Source: Acholeplasmataceae bacterium (GTDB lineage Bacteria; Bacillota_I; Bacilli_A; ML615J-28; CAG-313). Taken from it: 43,012 nucleotides of DNA. The DNA lies in contig DUPC01000007.1 in assembly GCA_012838545.1 (NCBI GenBank), positions 1 through 43,012 of the forward strand. Direction: 5' to 3'. Numbering within the stretch: the first letter of the stretch is position 1; each line of letters begins with the position of its first letter. Shown here piece by piece: positions 32,815-40,443 of the stretch. Made by a program: the position numbers and the translations under genes. Below the pieces are notes generated by a model. That model was given only the letters and a program-made list of their open reading frames with translations. It did not search any database and was not told the DNA's origin.

Positions 32815-33891
32815 ATGTCATATCGCATCTTAGTCATCAATCCCGGTTCAACTTCCACAAAAACCGCAGTTTATGAAGATGAAGAATTAATCTGGGAAAG
32901 CAAAATTAGTCATAATGTGGACGAGATTATCCCTTTCCCCACCGTTTATAGTCAAAAAGACTTTCGAATGAACCTAATCATTTCCGAATTGGAAAATGCA
33001 GGTATTAGTTTAACCAGTCTTGATGCCATAACCGCTCGGGGCGGAATGTTAAAACCACTCGAAAGCGGAACATATTCCGTCAACCAAGAAATGGCGGATT
33101 ACTTGAAAGAAGCCAGAAGAGGAGAACATGCCTCAAACCTGGGGGCGGTAATAGCCTTTGATTTGGGAAATGAATTAGGTATCCCGGCGTTTATAGTCGA
33201 TCCTGTTTCCGTTGATGAAATGGAAACTATTGCGAGAATTTCCGGCATGGCCGACATTGAACGAACTTGTATTTTCCATGCTTTAAACCATAAAGCGATT
33301 GGCAGGCAGGTGGCACTGGATAAAAACAGCGAATATGAAAAGCTTAACTTGATAGTCGCTCATTTAGGTGGGGGCATCAGTGTGGCTTGTCATAAAAAGG
33401 GTCGCGTAATCGATGTCAATAATGCTTTGGACGGCGACGGTCCGATGTCAACAGAAAGAAGCGGAACTGTTCCGCTAGGACCATTGTACCGGATGTGTTT
33501 TTCGGGTAAATATACTTTGGAAGAAATCAAACGGAAAAATTACGGAAAAGGAGGGATAGTATCCTATTTAGGTACTAACGATGCGAGAGTAATCGTTAAA
33601 ATGATAGCATCGGGCGATGAGGATGCCAAATTGATTTTTGATGCGATGATTTACCAAATTGCCAAAGAAATCGGTGCTTGCGCAACCGTCTTTAAAGGCG
33701 ATGTCGATTACATTGTTCTAACCGGCGGTTTAGCGTATCGGGAGTATTTGGTTAAAGAATTAACCGAACGGGTGGAGTTTATTGCACCGGTTTTGGTATA
33801 TCCGGGCGAAAACGAAATGCTTGCTTTGGTTAAAGGTGCGCTTCGCGTCTTGAAAGGCGAAGAAAACGCGAAAGTTTTTAGTGTGGATTAG
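32815..33891 (+). CDS. buk: Butyrate kinase (acyl phosphate kinase)
   Basis: Converts butyryl- or branched-chain acyl phosphate plus ADP to the acid plus ATP. ASKHA-fold acetate/butyrate kinase of 358 residues: LVINPGSTSTKTAVYED (phosphate 1), the DPVSVDE region, RTCIFHALNHKAIG, AHLGGGISVACHKKGRVIDVNNALDGDGPMSTERSG and TGGLAY. It starts at ATG 32815 after AAAGGAG. With ptb it forms an ATP-yielding step. Whether the substrate is butyrate or isobutyrate/isovalerate is not certain; the next gene (leucine dehydrogenase) favours branched chains. Confidence 0.95.
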   Translation: MSYRILVINPGSTSTKTAVYEDEELIWESKISHNVDEIIPFPTVYSQKDFRMNLIISELENAGISLTSLDAITARGGMLKPLESGTYSVNQEMADYLKEARRGEHASNLGAVIAFDLGNELGIPAFIVDPVSVDEMETIARISGMADIERTCIFHALNHKAIGRQVALDKNSEYEKLNLIVAHLGGGISVACHKKGRVIDVNNALDGDGPMSTERSGTVPLGPLYRMCFSGKYTLEEIKRKNYGKGGIVSYLGTNDARVIVKMIASGDEDAKLIFDAMIYQIAKEIGACATVFKGDVDYIVLTGGLAYREYLVKELTERVEFIAPVLVYPGENEMLALVKGALRVLKGEENAKVFSVD

Positions 33892-33913
33892 TCTTTTGTT
33901 TTAAAATTTTGAC

Positions 33914-33971
33914 AGATAGCCTTCTTGTTTTCCATAGCATATTCTTAGGTTATCTATCTTTTATTTTCTTT
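33914..33971 (+). terminator. Possible weak terminator between buk and bcd
   Basis: AGATAGCC (33914-33921) pairs with GGTTATCT (33948-33955), with a 26-base loop, followed by ATCTTTTATTTTC. A TTGACA at 33909-33914 has no good -10 downstream. Confidence 0.35.
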
Positions 33972-34005
33972 AAAATAAAAAATTAATAAATTTAGGGAGG
34001 AAAAA

Positions 34006-35085
34006 ATGAAAGTTTTTAATTACATGGAGAAATACGGGCATGAACAAGTGATTTTCTTCTATGATAAAACAACCAAATTAAAAGGCATTACTGCCATCCA
34101 CGATACAACTTTAGGTCCTGCGCTGGGCGGAACAAGGCTTTTCAATTATCAAAACGAAGAAGATGCATTATTTGACGTTATACGCTTATCCCGGGGCATG
34201 ACCTACAAATGCTCCGCTGCAGCTTGTAATTGTGGGGGTGGAAAAACTGTTTTAATCGGTAATCCCAACAAAGTAAAAAATGAGAGTTATTTACGGGCTT
34301 ATGGCCGTTTTATACAATCGCTCAATGGTCGTTTTTATACCGGAGAAGATATGAATATTAATGAAAACGATGTCGATTTCATGATGATGGAAACCAATTT
34401 CGTCAATGGAAGAGCCAATATGTCGGGCAACCCTTCTCCGGTTACGGCTTATGGAACCTATTGGGGAATAAAAGCTTGCGCAAAATTTCTTTGGGGCAAC
34501 GACGATTTAAAGGATAAGAGGATTGCGGTGCAAGGAGTAGGAGCGGTCGGGTATAACCTTTGCAGGTATTTAGCCCAGGAAGGAGCGAAACTAATCGTTA
34601 CCGATATTTGCAAAGATAAAGCGCAAAAAGCTGTAAAAGACTTTAACGCATCCTTGGTGGAAAAAGATAGCATTTATGATGTCGATTGCGATATCTTCTC
34701 GCCTAATTGCATCGGCGCCATTTTGAATGACAATACGATTCCGCGGTTGAAGGCTAAGATTGTTGCTGGGGCGGCGAACAATGTGTTGCTTGATGAAGAA
34801 AAGCACGGGAATATGTTAATGGAAAGAGGAATTCTCTATGCCCCTGATTATGTGATTAATGCTGGGGGAGTAATCAATGTTTATCAAGAATTCTATCCAC
34901 CGTATGACCGGGAAAAAACTTTGCAAATAGTGGCCAAAATCTATGATCGTCTACTCGAAATCTTTAAATATGCCAAAGAGATGAAAATGAATACCCAGAT
35001 GGTGGCGAATCGGTTTGCGGAAGAAAGAATTAGGTTGATGCGGGCGATTCATGCCAATTACCTTCCTAATCAAAAAAGTTTATAA
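34006..35085 (+). CDS. bcd: Leucine/branched-chain amino acid dehydrogenase
   Basis: NAD-dependent oxidative deamination of Leu, Ile and Val to 2-oxo acids; Glu/Leu/Phe/Val dehydrogenase family of 359 residues, the usual leucine dehydrogenase length. The N-terminal catalytic domain has LGGTRLFNY, SRGMTYKCSAAACNCGGGKTV (two active-site Lys and a Gly-rich segment) and GRFYTGEDMN. The Rossmann domain begins near VQGVGAVGYNLCRYL (GxGxxG). The catalytic stretch has Cys residues (CSAAACNC) where Bacillus enzymes usually have Asn/Ala/Gly/Leu, a mild oddity. It starts after AGGGAGG. Together with ptb and buk it recalls the Bacillus bkd operon, but the 2-oxo acid dehydrogenase genes are absent here. 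Confidence 0.92.
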   Translation: MKVFNYMEKYGHEQVIFFYDKTTKLKGITAIHDTTLGPALGGTRLFNYQNEEDALFDVIRLSRGMTYKCSAAACNCGGGKTVLIGNPNKVKNESYLRAYGRFIQSLNGRFYTGEDMNINENDVDFMMMETNFVNGRANMSGNPSPVTAYGTYWGIKACAKFLWGNDDLKDKRIAVQGVGAVGYNLCRYLAQEGAKLIVTDICKDKAQKAVKDFNASLVEKDSIYDVDCDIFSPNCIGAILNDNTIPRLKAKIVAGAANNVLLDEEKHGNMLMERGILYAPDYVINAGGVINVYQEFYPPYDREKTLQIVAKIYDRLLEIFKYAKEMKMNTQMVANRFAEERIRLMRAIHANYLPNQKSL

Positions 35086-35089
35086 CTAG

Positions 35090-35123
35090 AAAAAACGAGC
35101 GGTAAATAAACTGCTCGTTTTTT
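35090..35123. terminator. Bidirectional terminator between bcd and tnaA
   Basis: AAAAAACGAGC/GCTCGTTTTTT, an 11-bp stem with a 12-base loop, with T run on one side and A run on the other. It serves both convergent genes. Confidence 0.93.
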
Positions 35124-35154
35124 AATAATGGTGTCGAAGGGACTTTTTACACCT

Positions 35155-36540
35155 TTATTCATCGATTCGTTTTAGTTTGGCTTGGAAGTGGCGTAGCACT
35201 GCCGGTTCCCAAGTGATTTGGAAACCCTTAATGGAACTAGCTCGTTTTTTGATATCCGCTAGGGCCTCTGCTACTACATCCAAATGAGCTTGGGTATAAA
35301 CTCTTCTAGGGATTGCAAGGCGCATAAATTCAAATTCGGCTTTTCGCTGTTTTCCGGTTTCGGGGTCATTTCCCAGCATGAAGGAACCGATATCGCAACC
35401 TCTGATTCCCGCTTCAATGTATAATTCAACCGCCAAAGTATGGGCTGGGAATTGGTTATATGGAATATGAGGAAACAAGCTGGATGTATCAATGAAAAGA
35501 CCATGTCCCCCCGGAGGAGTTTGGTAAGCAATGCCTGCTTCATCTAGTTTGTTGGCAAGGTAGGCAATTTGACCGATTCGGTAAGTTAAATAGTCCTCAT
35601 CGACGACTTCCGTCAACCCGATGGCCATTGCTTCCAAATCCCTACCTGCAAGCCCTCCATATGTAATAAAACCTTCATAGTTGATGGTATTGCTTTTGAC
35701 TTGTTGGATTAGGGTTTCATTGTTTTTAATCCCGATTAGTCCGCCGATGTTGACGATGGCATCTTTTTTGGCACTCATGATAAACATATCGGCAAAACTA
35801 TAAAACTTTTTTGTGATATCTTTGATAGATGCCTGTTGGTAGCCAGGCTCTCTTTTTTTGATAAAATAAGCATTTTCCGAAAATCTTGCTCCGTCGATGC
35901 AAAGTGGGATTTTGAATTTTTGACAAATAGCAGCAGTTTCCGCCATGTTGGCAATAGATACAGGTTGACCGCCCGCGGAGTTATTGGTAATGGTCATAAC
36001 GACGACACCGATTTTTTCTTTGCCAAGTTCCAAAATAGTTTTTTCCAATCGCTCAGTATTCATATTTCCCTTAAAAGGATAAGGGACGCTCGGGGTTAGA
36101 GCTTCCGGAGTAACTAAGTCCAAAGCTTTGGCGCCGGTTAGTTCGACATGTGCCCGTGTGGTATCAAAGAACATGTTGGATAAAGCGATTTTTCCTTTGT
36201 CAAGCAAAAGCGGAAACAAAACTTTTTCAGCGGCTCTGCCTTGATGCACGGGTTGAATGTAGGTATAGCCGAACAAATCCTGGGCGGTTTCGATTACCCT
36301 AAAATAACTTTTCCCCCCTGCATATGCTTCGTCGCCGACCATGAGCCCTGCCCATTGGTGGGCGCTCATCGCATTGGTGCCGCTGTCGGTCAATAAATCG
36401 ATGTACACATCATCGGATTTTAAATTAAACAAATTGTAGTTTGCTGCTTTTATCTTCTGAACTCTTTCTTCTTTGGACAACATTTTGATGGTTTCGACCA
36501 TTTTTATGCGAAAGGGTTCAGGGATGTATTTAGTAGCCAT
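35155..36540 (-). CDS. tnaA: Tryptophanase
   Basis: PLP-dependent cleavage of L-tryptophan to indole, pyruvate and ammonia. The 461-residue protein of the beta-eliminating lyase family shows [23 protein letters not shown], the [10 protein letters not shown] segment, [25 protein letters not shown] (Schiff-base Lys) and [15 protein letters not shown]. Tyrosine phenol-lyase was considered. At the discriminating sites this protein has [10 protein letters not shown], where TPL has the SMERG Arg, and LRHFQAKL, where tryptophanase has a His and TPL a Phe. So tryptophanase is favoured. The ORF-track start (36576) is too early; ATG at 36540 has AGGAGG upstream and gives [11 protein letters not shown]. 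The leader is only about 40 bases, too short for a TnaC-type regulatory peptide. Confidence 0.92.
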   Translation of the reverse strand: MATKYIPEPFRIKMVETIKMLSKEERVQKIKAANYNLFNLKSDDVYIDLLTDSGTNAMSAHQWAGLMVGDEAYAGGKSYFRVIETAQDLFGYTYIQPVHQGRAAEKVLFPLLLDKGKIALSNMFFDTTRAHVELTGAKALDLVTPEALTPSVPYPFKGNMNTERLEKTILELGKEKIGVVVMTITNNSAGGQPVSIANMAETAAICQKFKIPLCIDGARFSENAYFIKKREPGYQQASIKDITKKFYSFADMFIMSAKKDAIVNIGGLIGIKNNETLIQQVKSNTINYEGFITYGGLAGRDLEAMAIGLTEVVDEDYLTYRIGQIAYLANKLDEAGIAYQTPPGGHGLFIDTSSLFPHIPYNQFPAHTLAVELYIEAGIRGCDIGSFMLGNDPETGKQRKAEFEFMRLAIPRRVYTQAHLDVVAEALADIKKRASSIKGFQITWEPAVLRHFQAKLKRIDE

Positions 36541-36580
36541 TCTTTTCCTCCTGTAAGAATTTCGCATAGTAAGCATTATT

Positions 36581-36611
36581 AGTATAACACAAAAAAACCC
36601 CTTTTGAACAA
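36581..36611 (-). promoter_or_regulatory. Promoter of tnaA
   Basis: On the minus strand TATACT (36581-36586) with a TGT extension, and TTGTTC (36606-36611) 19 bases upstream. The spacing is long, so the extended -10 probably matters most. Confidence 0.5.
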
Positions 36612-36635
36612 AAAAACGATATCTTTTGCGTTAAT

Positions 36636-36667
36636 TTGCGAAAAAAAACAAGGTTTTATGGTATACT
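36636..36667 (+). promoter_or_regulatory. Promoter of the acyltransferase/DUF6320 pair
   Basis: TATACT (36662-36667) with a TGG extension; TTGCGA (36636-36641) 20 bases upstream is a loose -35. It is divergent from the tnaA promoter, about 50 bases apart. Confidence 0.5.
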
Positions 36668-36714
36668 ATTATAAACAAATATAATTATATATTATTGCCT
36701 TTAAAGGAGCTATT

Positions 36715-37998
36715 ATGGATAATTTCATTGATCAATCACGTAAATGGTATCGTTTGGATAATGCGGCGAAAATCTACCCGGTTGTTACCACAATTAAAGA
36801 AAGCCATGTTTTCCGCGTCTCCATGACTTTAAAAGAAGAAGTTAATCCGGAAATATTGCAAAAAGCAGTGGAGATGTGTCAAACGCGTTTTCCCACTTTT
36901 TATGTCAAAATGAAACATGGTTTGTTTTGGTATTATTATGAACCCAATGAAAAGAAACCGATTGTAAAACCGGAACCGGCCCGTATTTGCAAACCGATTG
37001 ATTTGCACGAAAACAACAATTACTTTTTCACCATTTATTATTATCAAAAACGAATTAGTTTGGAAGTGTTCCACGGTTTATGTGACGGAAGCGGTGCGAT
37101 GGAATTCTTAAAGGCCATCTGCTATCAGTATTTATTGCTTCAAGGACACAACCTTTCTGCGGAAGGTTTGGTTAGAACCATTGAGGAAGTTCCGACCTTT
37201 AGCGAAACAGAAGACAGCTATTTGCGCTATTATACCAAGGAAAAAGGCAAACCGCTTCCCACCGACAAGTCGTTTAAAATTCAGGGAACAAAATTTGCTG
37301 TTTACGGTAGCGCTGTTGTAAAGGGAAAAATCGATTCCCATGCTATTTATAAATTAGCCAAATCCAAGAATGTCACGGTTACGGAATTTTTGGTGGCACT
37401 CCTTACCTATAGCGTCATTCAATTTAACGATTCGGTGGAAATGGAAAAACGCCCGATAAATATTTGCATTCCCGTTAACATGCGCCGTCATTTCCCTTCG
37501 GAAACCATTCGCAACTTTGCTTTGTTTTTCCATACAATTTATCACTTTAAATCTAAGGATATCACCTTTGACGAAGTGTTGCAAGACATCAAGCAATCTT
37601 TCAAAGAACGGTTAACCAAAGACGATTTGCAAAAGAAACTAAATTTGAATGTCGGCATCGAAAAGAAATTTATTGTAAGGATTTTGCCCTTATTCATAAA
37701 GAAAATTTTGTTAAAAGCCGGTTATCATTTCTTTGGCAGCCGTCCAACTACCGTTACGATTTCCAATTTAGGAGTTGTTCGGCTTCCAGAATCAATGAAA
37801 CCATTTGTGGAAGAAGTGGAATTTAATTTAGGTTCCGGGGGAATCCCAAGTGTTGCGGTGGCAACCTATGAAGATTACACGATTCTATCCTTTTCCCGGG
37901 GATACTACGAAACCGACTTGGAGTATCATTTCTTTAAATTTTTAACCGACCAAGGATTGGAAGTAGAAATTTCATCCAATCTTTGGGAACAAAACTAA
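36715..37998 (+). CDS. Condensation-domain-like acyltransferase
   Basis: A 427-residue protein of the CoA-dependent/condensation (chloramphenicol acetyltransferase, WES/PapA) fold. The catalytic HxxxDG motif is intact at FHGLCDGSG (about residues 123-131). Later features are NICIPVNMRRHFPSETIRNF and TVTISNLGVV, which match the conserved scaffold strands of the fold. Similar stand-alone proteins in Clostridia and Bacilli are often annotated alcohol acetyltransferase-like, and their substrate is unknown. It starts at ATG 36715 after AAAGGAG. The next gene starts 12 bases after the stop and encodes a zinc-ribbon membrane protein; the pair recurs in Bacillota to my knowledge, suggesting a shared job. 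Confidence 0.8.
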   Translation: MDNFIDQSRKWYRLDNAAKIYPVVTTIKESHVFRVSMTLKEEVNPEILQKAVEMCQTRFPTFYVKMKHGLFWYYYEPNEKKPIVKPEPARICKPIDLHENNNYFFTIYYYQKRISLEVFHGLCDGSGAMEFLKAICYQYLLLQGHNLSAEGLVRTIEEVPTFSETEDSYLRYYTKEKGKPLPTDKSFKIQGTKFAVYGSAVVKGKIDSHAIYKLAKSKNVTVTEFLVALLTYSVIQFNDSVEMEKRPINICIPVNMRRHFPSETIRNFALFFHTIYHFKSKDITFDEVLQDIKQSFKERLTKDDLQKKLNLNVGIEKKFIVRILPLFIKKILLKAGYHFFGSRPTTVTISNLGVVRLPESMKPFVEEVEFNLGSGGIPSVAVATYEDYTILSFSRGYYETDLEYHFFKFLTDQGLEVEISSNLWEQN

Positions 37999-38010
37999 AA
38001 GGTGATGAAT

Positions 38011-38697
38011 ATGTTATATTGCCAAAAATGCAAAGTTAAAGTAGCGACTTTAACCTCTAGGTGCCCATTGTGTTCGGGACCTTTGGAAAAGCAGGACGAT
38101 AGTCCCTTAACTTTATCCTATCCCCAATACCGAAACACGAAGTACCGAATTGTGACCTGGTTTCGCATTCTTAGTTTTGTGGTAATGCTTGCCATCTTTA
38201 TTGCGACTATGGTAAACCTTCTAATCAAAAGCAAGGTTTATTGGTTTATCATTGTCGATAGCTGTTTGGTTTATATTTGGCTTACCTGCCTGATTACTTT
38301 TAAAATCAGAAATCGCTGGGGGTTAAAACTTTTCCTTCATGCTTTGATGATTATCGCTTTATTAATAGCGATAAATGCGGTGATGGAACCGGCGGAATCC
38401 AGCAGTCCGATTACTTGGGCTTTGTCTTACGGGATGCCGATTATTTCAATGACCTTTATTGCCCTTATAATAATTATCATGTTTATTAAACGCCAAACTC
38501 GGCGCGAATTCTTGATTCACTTGCTTTTGCTTTGCATAATCGGTTTTGTACCGTTAATCTTGGTTTTGTTTGATTTGGTTCAACCGATTATTCTTAGCAT
38601 TGTTTCTGCAAGCCTTTCTTATGCGACGCTTTTGGGGTTAGTAATCTTTGCCAATCGCATTGTCGAAACAGAGATAAAACGGAAATTTCACATTTAA
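38011..38697 (+). CDS. Zinc-ribbon membrane protein, DUF6320-like
   Basis: A 228-residue protein. The N-terminal zinc ribbon MLYCQKCKVKVA...CPLCSG has CxxC pairs at about residues 4-7 and 19-22. About six hydrophobic spans follow a short linker (PLTLSYPQYRNTKYR). This matches DUF6320 proteins as I remember them, which occur next to condensation-like acyltransferases. The ORF-track start (GTG 38002) lies within the AAAGGTGAT ribosome-binding site, so ATG 38011 is used. No biochemical function is known to me. Possibly it anchors the upstream acyltransferase or supplies it with a lipid substrate; that is speculation. A G-tract/C-tract terminator follows six bases after the stop. Confidence 0.78.
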   Translation: MLYCQKCKVKVATLTSRCPLCSGPLEKQDDSPLTLSYPQYRNTKYRIVTWFRILSFVVMLAIFIATMVNLLIKSKVYWFIIVDSCLVYIWLTCLITFKIRNRWGLKLFLHALMIIALLIAINAVMEPAESSSPITWALSYGMPIISMTFIALIIIIMFIKRQTRREFLIHLLLLCIIGFVPLILVLFDLVQPIILSIVSASLSYATLLGLVIFANRIVETEIKRKFHI

Positions 38698-38702
38698 ATT
38701 TA

Positions 38703-38736
38703 GGGGGGGATACAGTTTTTTGCCCCCCTTTTTATT
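38703..38736 (+). terminator. Terminator after the DUF6320-like gene
   Basis: GGGGGG/CCCCCC stem with a 13-base loop, followed by TTTTTTATTTT. Confidence 0.88.
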
Positions 38737-38758
38737 TTGTTAATTTGAAAGGAAAAAT

Positions 38759-40363
38759 ATGAGAAAGATTGAAGTTGTTGATTATTCTTCGGAGTGGAAA
38801 AAGCAATTTGAACAAATAAAAACCTTTTTAGGTAGCTATTTTCCCGAATATGAAATGGTACATGTCGGTTCGACAGCCATTGAAAAGGCAAGCGCAAAAC
38901 CGATTATCGATATCGATATGGTGATTCCTGATTTGAATTTGCTTCCTGAAATCAATAATAAATTGGCACAAATCGGTTTTCGGTTTCGAGGAGATTTGAC
39001 GATAGAGGGTCGTTATGCCTATTATTGCGATAATGCAGAACTCCCTCCTTGTCACTTTTATGTGTGCCTTGATGATGGTCAAGGATATGTGGAACACATG
39101 GTGTTGAAAAAACATCTCTTGAAACATCATGAACAAGTTAAAAAGTACAGTAAACTCAAGAAAAAGTTAGCACATAAATATCCTTATGATATTGAAAAAT
39201 ACATCGATGGGAAAACCTCTTTTATCATGGCTGCTATGAAGAAGGAAGGATACCATAGACCACAATACCGTGTTGTCAGACCCGACTTTTCCCACAGTTT
39301 GCTCAATGTGGTAAGTTCTGTTCAACATCATTTCAATTCGGTTTCGCCTTTTTCAACCTTGCCTAGTGTCGATAAAGCTTTAAAAGGGGCCAAACATGTC
39401 GTGCTGATGGTTTTGGATGGACTGGGAAAAAACATTTTGGAATACCATTTGACAAAAAAACACTTTATCAGGCAAAAGGTAATCGATTACGTGACATCGA
39501 TTTACCCTTCGACTACAGTGGCTGCCACTACCGCTTTACGAACCGGAAAAACCCCGGGGGAAACCGGTTGGATAGGCTGGTATCAATATTTTAATCAATT
39601 TGACCAGTATATTGTCATGTTTCAAAGCCTTAATTATTTTGACAACAAAAAAGTGGATGTTCCTTACTTAAAAGAAGTACCGATTACTCCTTTCCATCAA
39701 GAATTCTCGGGCGTTAAGACGCAAGAGTTGTATCCTGCTTTTATGCCCGGCGGTTGTCATAGTTTAAAAGAGATGATGGATCGGATTGTTAATATTACCA
39801 ATACAAGCAATCAAGCAACCTTTACTTATGCTTATTGGGATTATCCGGATTCTTCAATTCACTTTGAAGGATGTTGTTCGGATACGGTTAAAGCTTGTTT
39901 AATCGACATCAACGAACAAGCAAAATATTTAGCGAAACATTTGAATGAAGATACCGTTGTGTTGATTGTAGCAGATCACGGTTTGGTTGATATTAAGACG
40001 CTATACATAAACAAATTTCCGGAAATTACAAAATATTTTGTTCATAAGCCGACCCTGGAAAGTCGGTTTACCGCTTTTTATGTCAATGATCCAATTGGTT
40101 TTGAAGAAACGTTTACCCGATATTTTAGCTCTTATTTTGAACTTTACAAAACAGAAGATTTGGCAAAATTAGGTTTATTGGGAAATGTTTCCCCAAAATC
40201 CCAAGAATTTCTAGGTGATTTTATCGCAATAGCCAAACACAAGTATGCTTTTTCGGCAATAGATGAACCAATGCTTTTTAAGGCTACGCATGCAGGGGGA
40301 CTGGAAGAAGAGATGATGGTTCCCGTGATTGTTGTAAAAAGCGTCAAGAAGAAAAAAGAATGA
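38759..40363 (+). CDS. GrpB domain fused to a type I phosphodiesterase/alkaline phosphatase domain
   Basis: A 534-residue two-domain protein. Residues 1-165 are a GrpB (UPF0157) domain, a nucleotidyltransferase-like fold: HVGSTAIEKASAKPIIDIDM with GS at 37-38 and D51/D53. Residues about 190-530 are an alkaline-phosphatase-superfamily phosphodiesterase: VLMVLDGLGKN with metal ligand D220, nucleophile region YPSTTVAATTALRTG (Thr near 252), a YWDYPDSSIH metal segment, VADHGLVD and ATHAGG. Both active-site sets look complete. No signal peptide, so it is cytoplasmic. GrpB normally stands alone or is joined to CoaE; the joined phosphodiesterase is unusual. A nucleotide or phosphonate-type ester substrate is possible but not shown. 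It starts at ATG 38759 after GAAAGGA. It stops with TGA. Confidence 0.85.
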   Translation: MRKIEVVDYSSEWKKQFEQIKTFLGSYFPEYEMVHVGSTAIEKASAKPIIDIDMVIPDLNLLPEINNKLAQIGFRFRGDLTIEGRYAYYCDNAELPPCHFYVCLDDGQGYVEHMVLKKHLLKHHEQVKKYSKLKKKLAHKYPYDIEKYIDGKTSFIMAAMKKEGYHRPQYRVVRPDFSHSLLNVVSSVQHHFNSVSPFSTLPSVDKALKGAKHVVLMVLDGLGKNILEYHLTKKHFIRQKVIDYVTSIYPSTTVAATTALRTGKTPGETGWIGWYQYFNQFDQYIVMFQSLNYFDNKKVDVPYLKEVPITPFHQEFSGVKTQELYPAFMPGGCHSLKEMMDRIVNITNTSNQATFTYAYWDYPDSSIHFEGCCSDTVKACLIDINEQAKYLAKHLNEDTVVLIVADHGLVDIKTLYINKFPEITKYFVHKPTLESRFTAFYVNDPIGFEETFTRYFSSYFELYKTEDLAKLGLLGNVSPKSQEFLGDFIAIAKHKYAFSAIDEPMLFKATHAGGLEEEMMVPVIVVKSVKKKKE

Positions 40364-40374
40364 TGTTTCTTCTT
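40346..40374 (+). terminator. Possible terminator at the end of the GrpB fusion gene
   Basis: AAGAAGAAA/TTTCTTCTT, 9-bp stem with an 11-base loop containing the stop codon, then GTTTAAA. The T tract is short; it also overlaps the next -35. Confidence 0.4.
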
Positions 40375-40401
40375 GTTTAAAATACCTAATTATGTTACAA
40401 T
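40373..40401 (+). promoter_or_regulatory. Promoter of the GHL10 lipoprotein gene
   Basis: TTGTTT (40373-40378), 17-base spacer, TACAAT (40396-40401) with a TGT extension. Confidence 0.72.
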
Positions 40402-40443
40402 TAAGTCGATTTTTTTTACGTTGCGAAGGAGAGTGGATGTTGT

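Noticed and set aside
33909-33943. Promoter for bcd built on the perfect TTGACA at 33909
   Set aside because: No acceptable -10 at 15-19 bases downstream; the sequence there is CCATAGCAT.
35155-36540. Tyrosine phenol-lyase call for the beta-eliminating lyase
   Set aside because: The TPL-specific Arg (SMERG) and Phe positions are Ile (GCDIG) and His (LRHF) here, as in tryptophanase.
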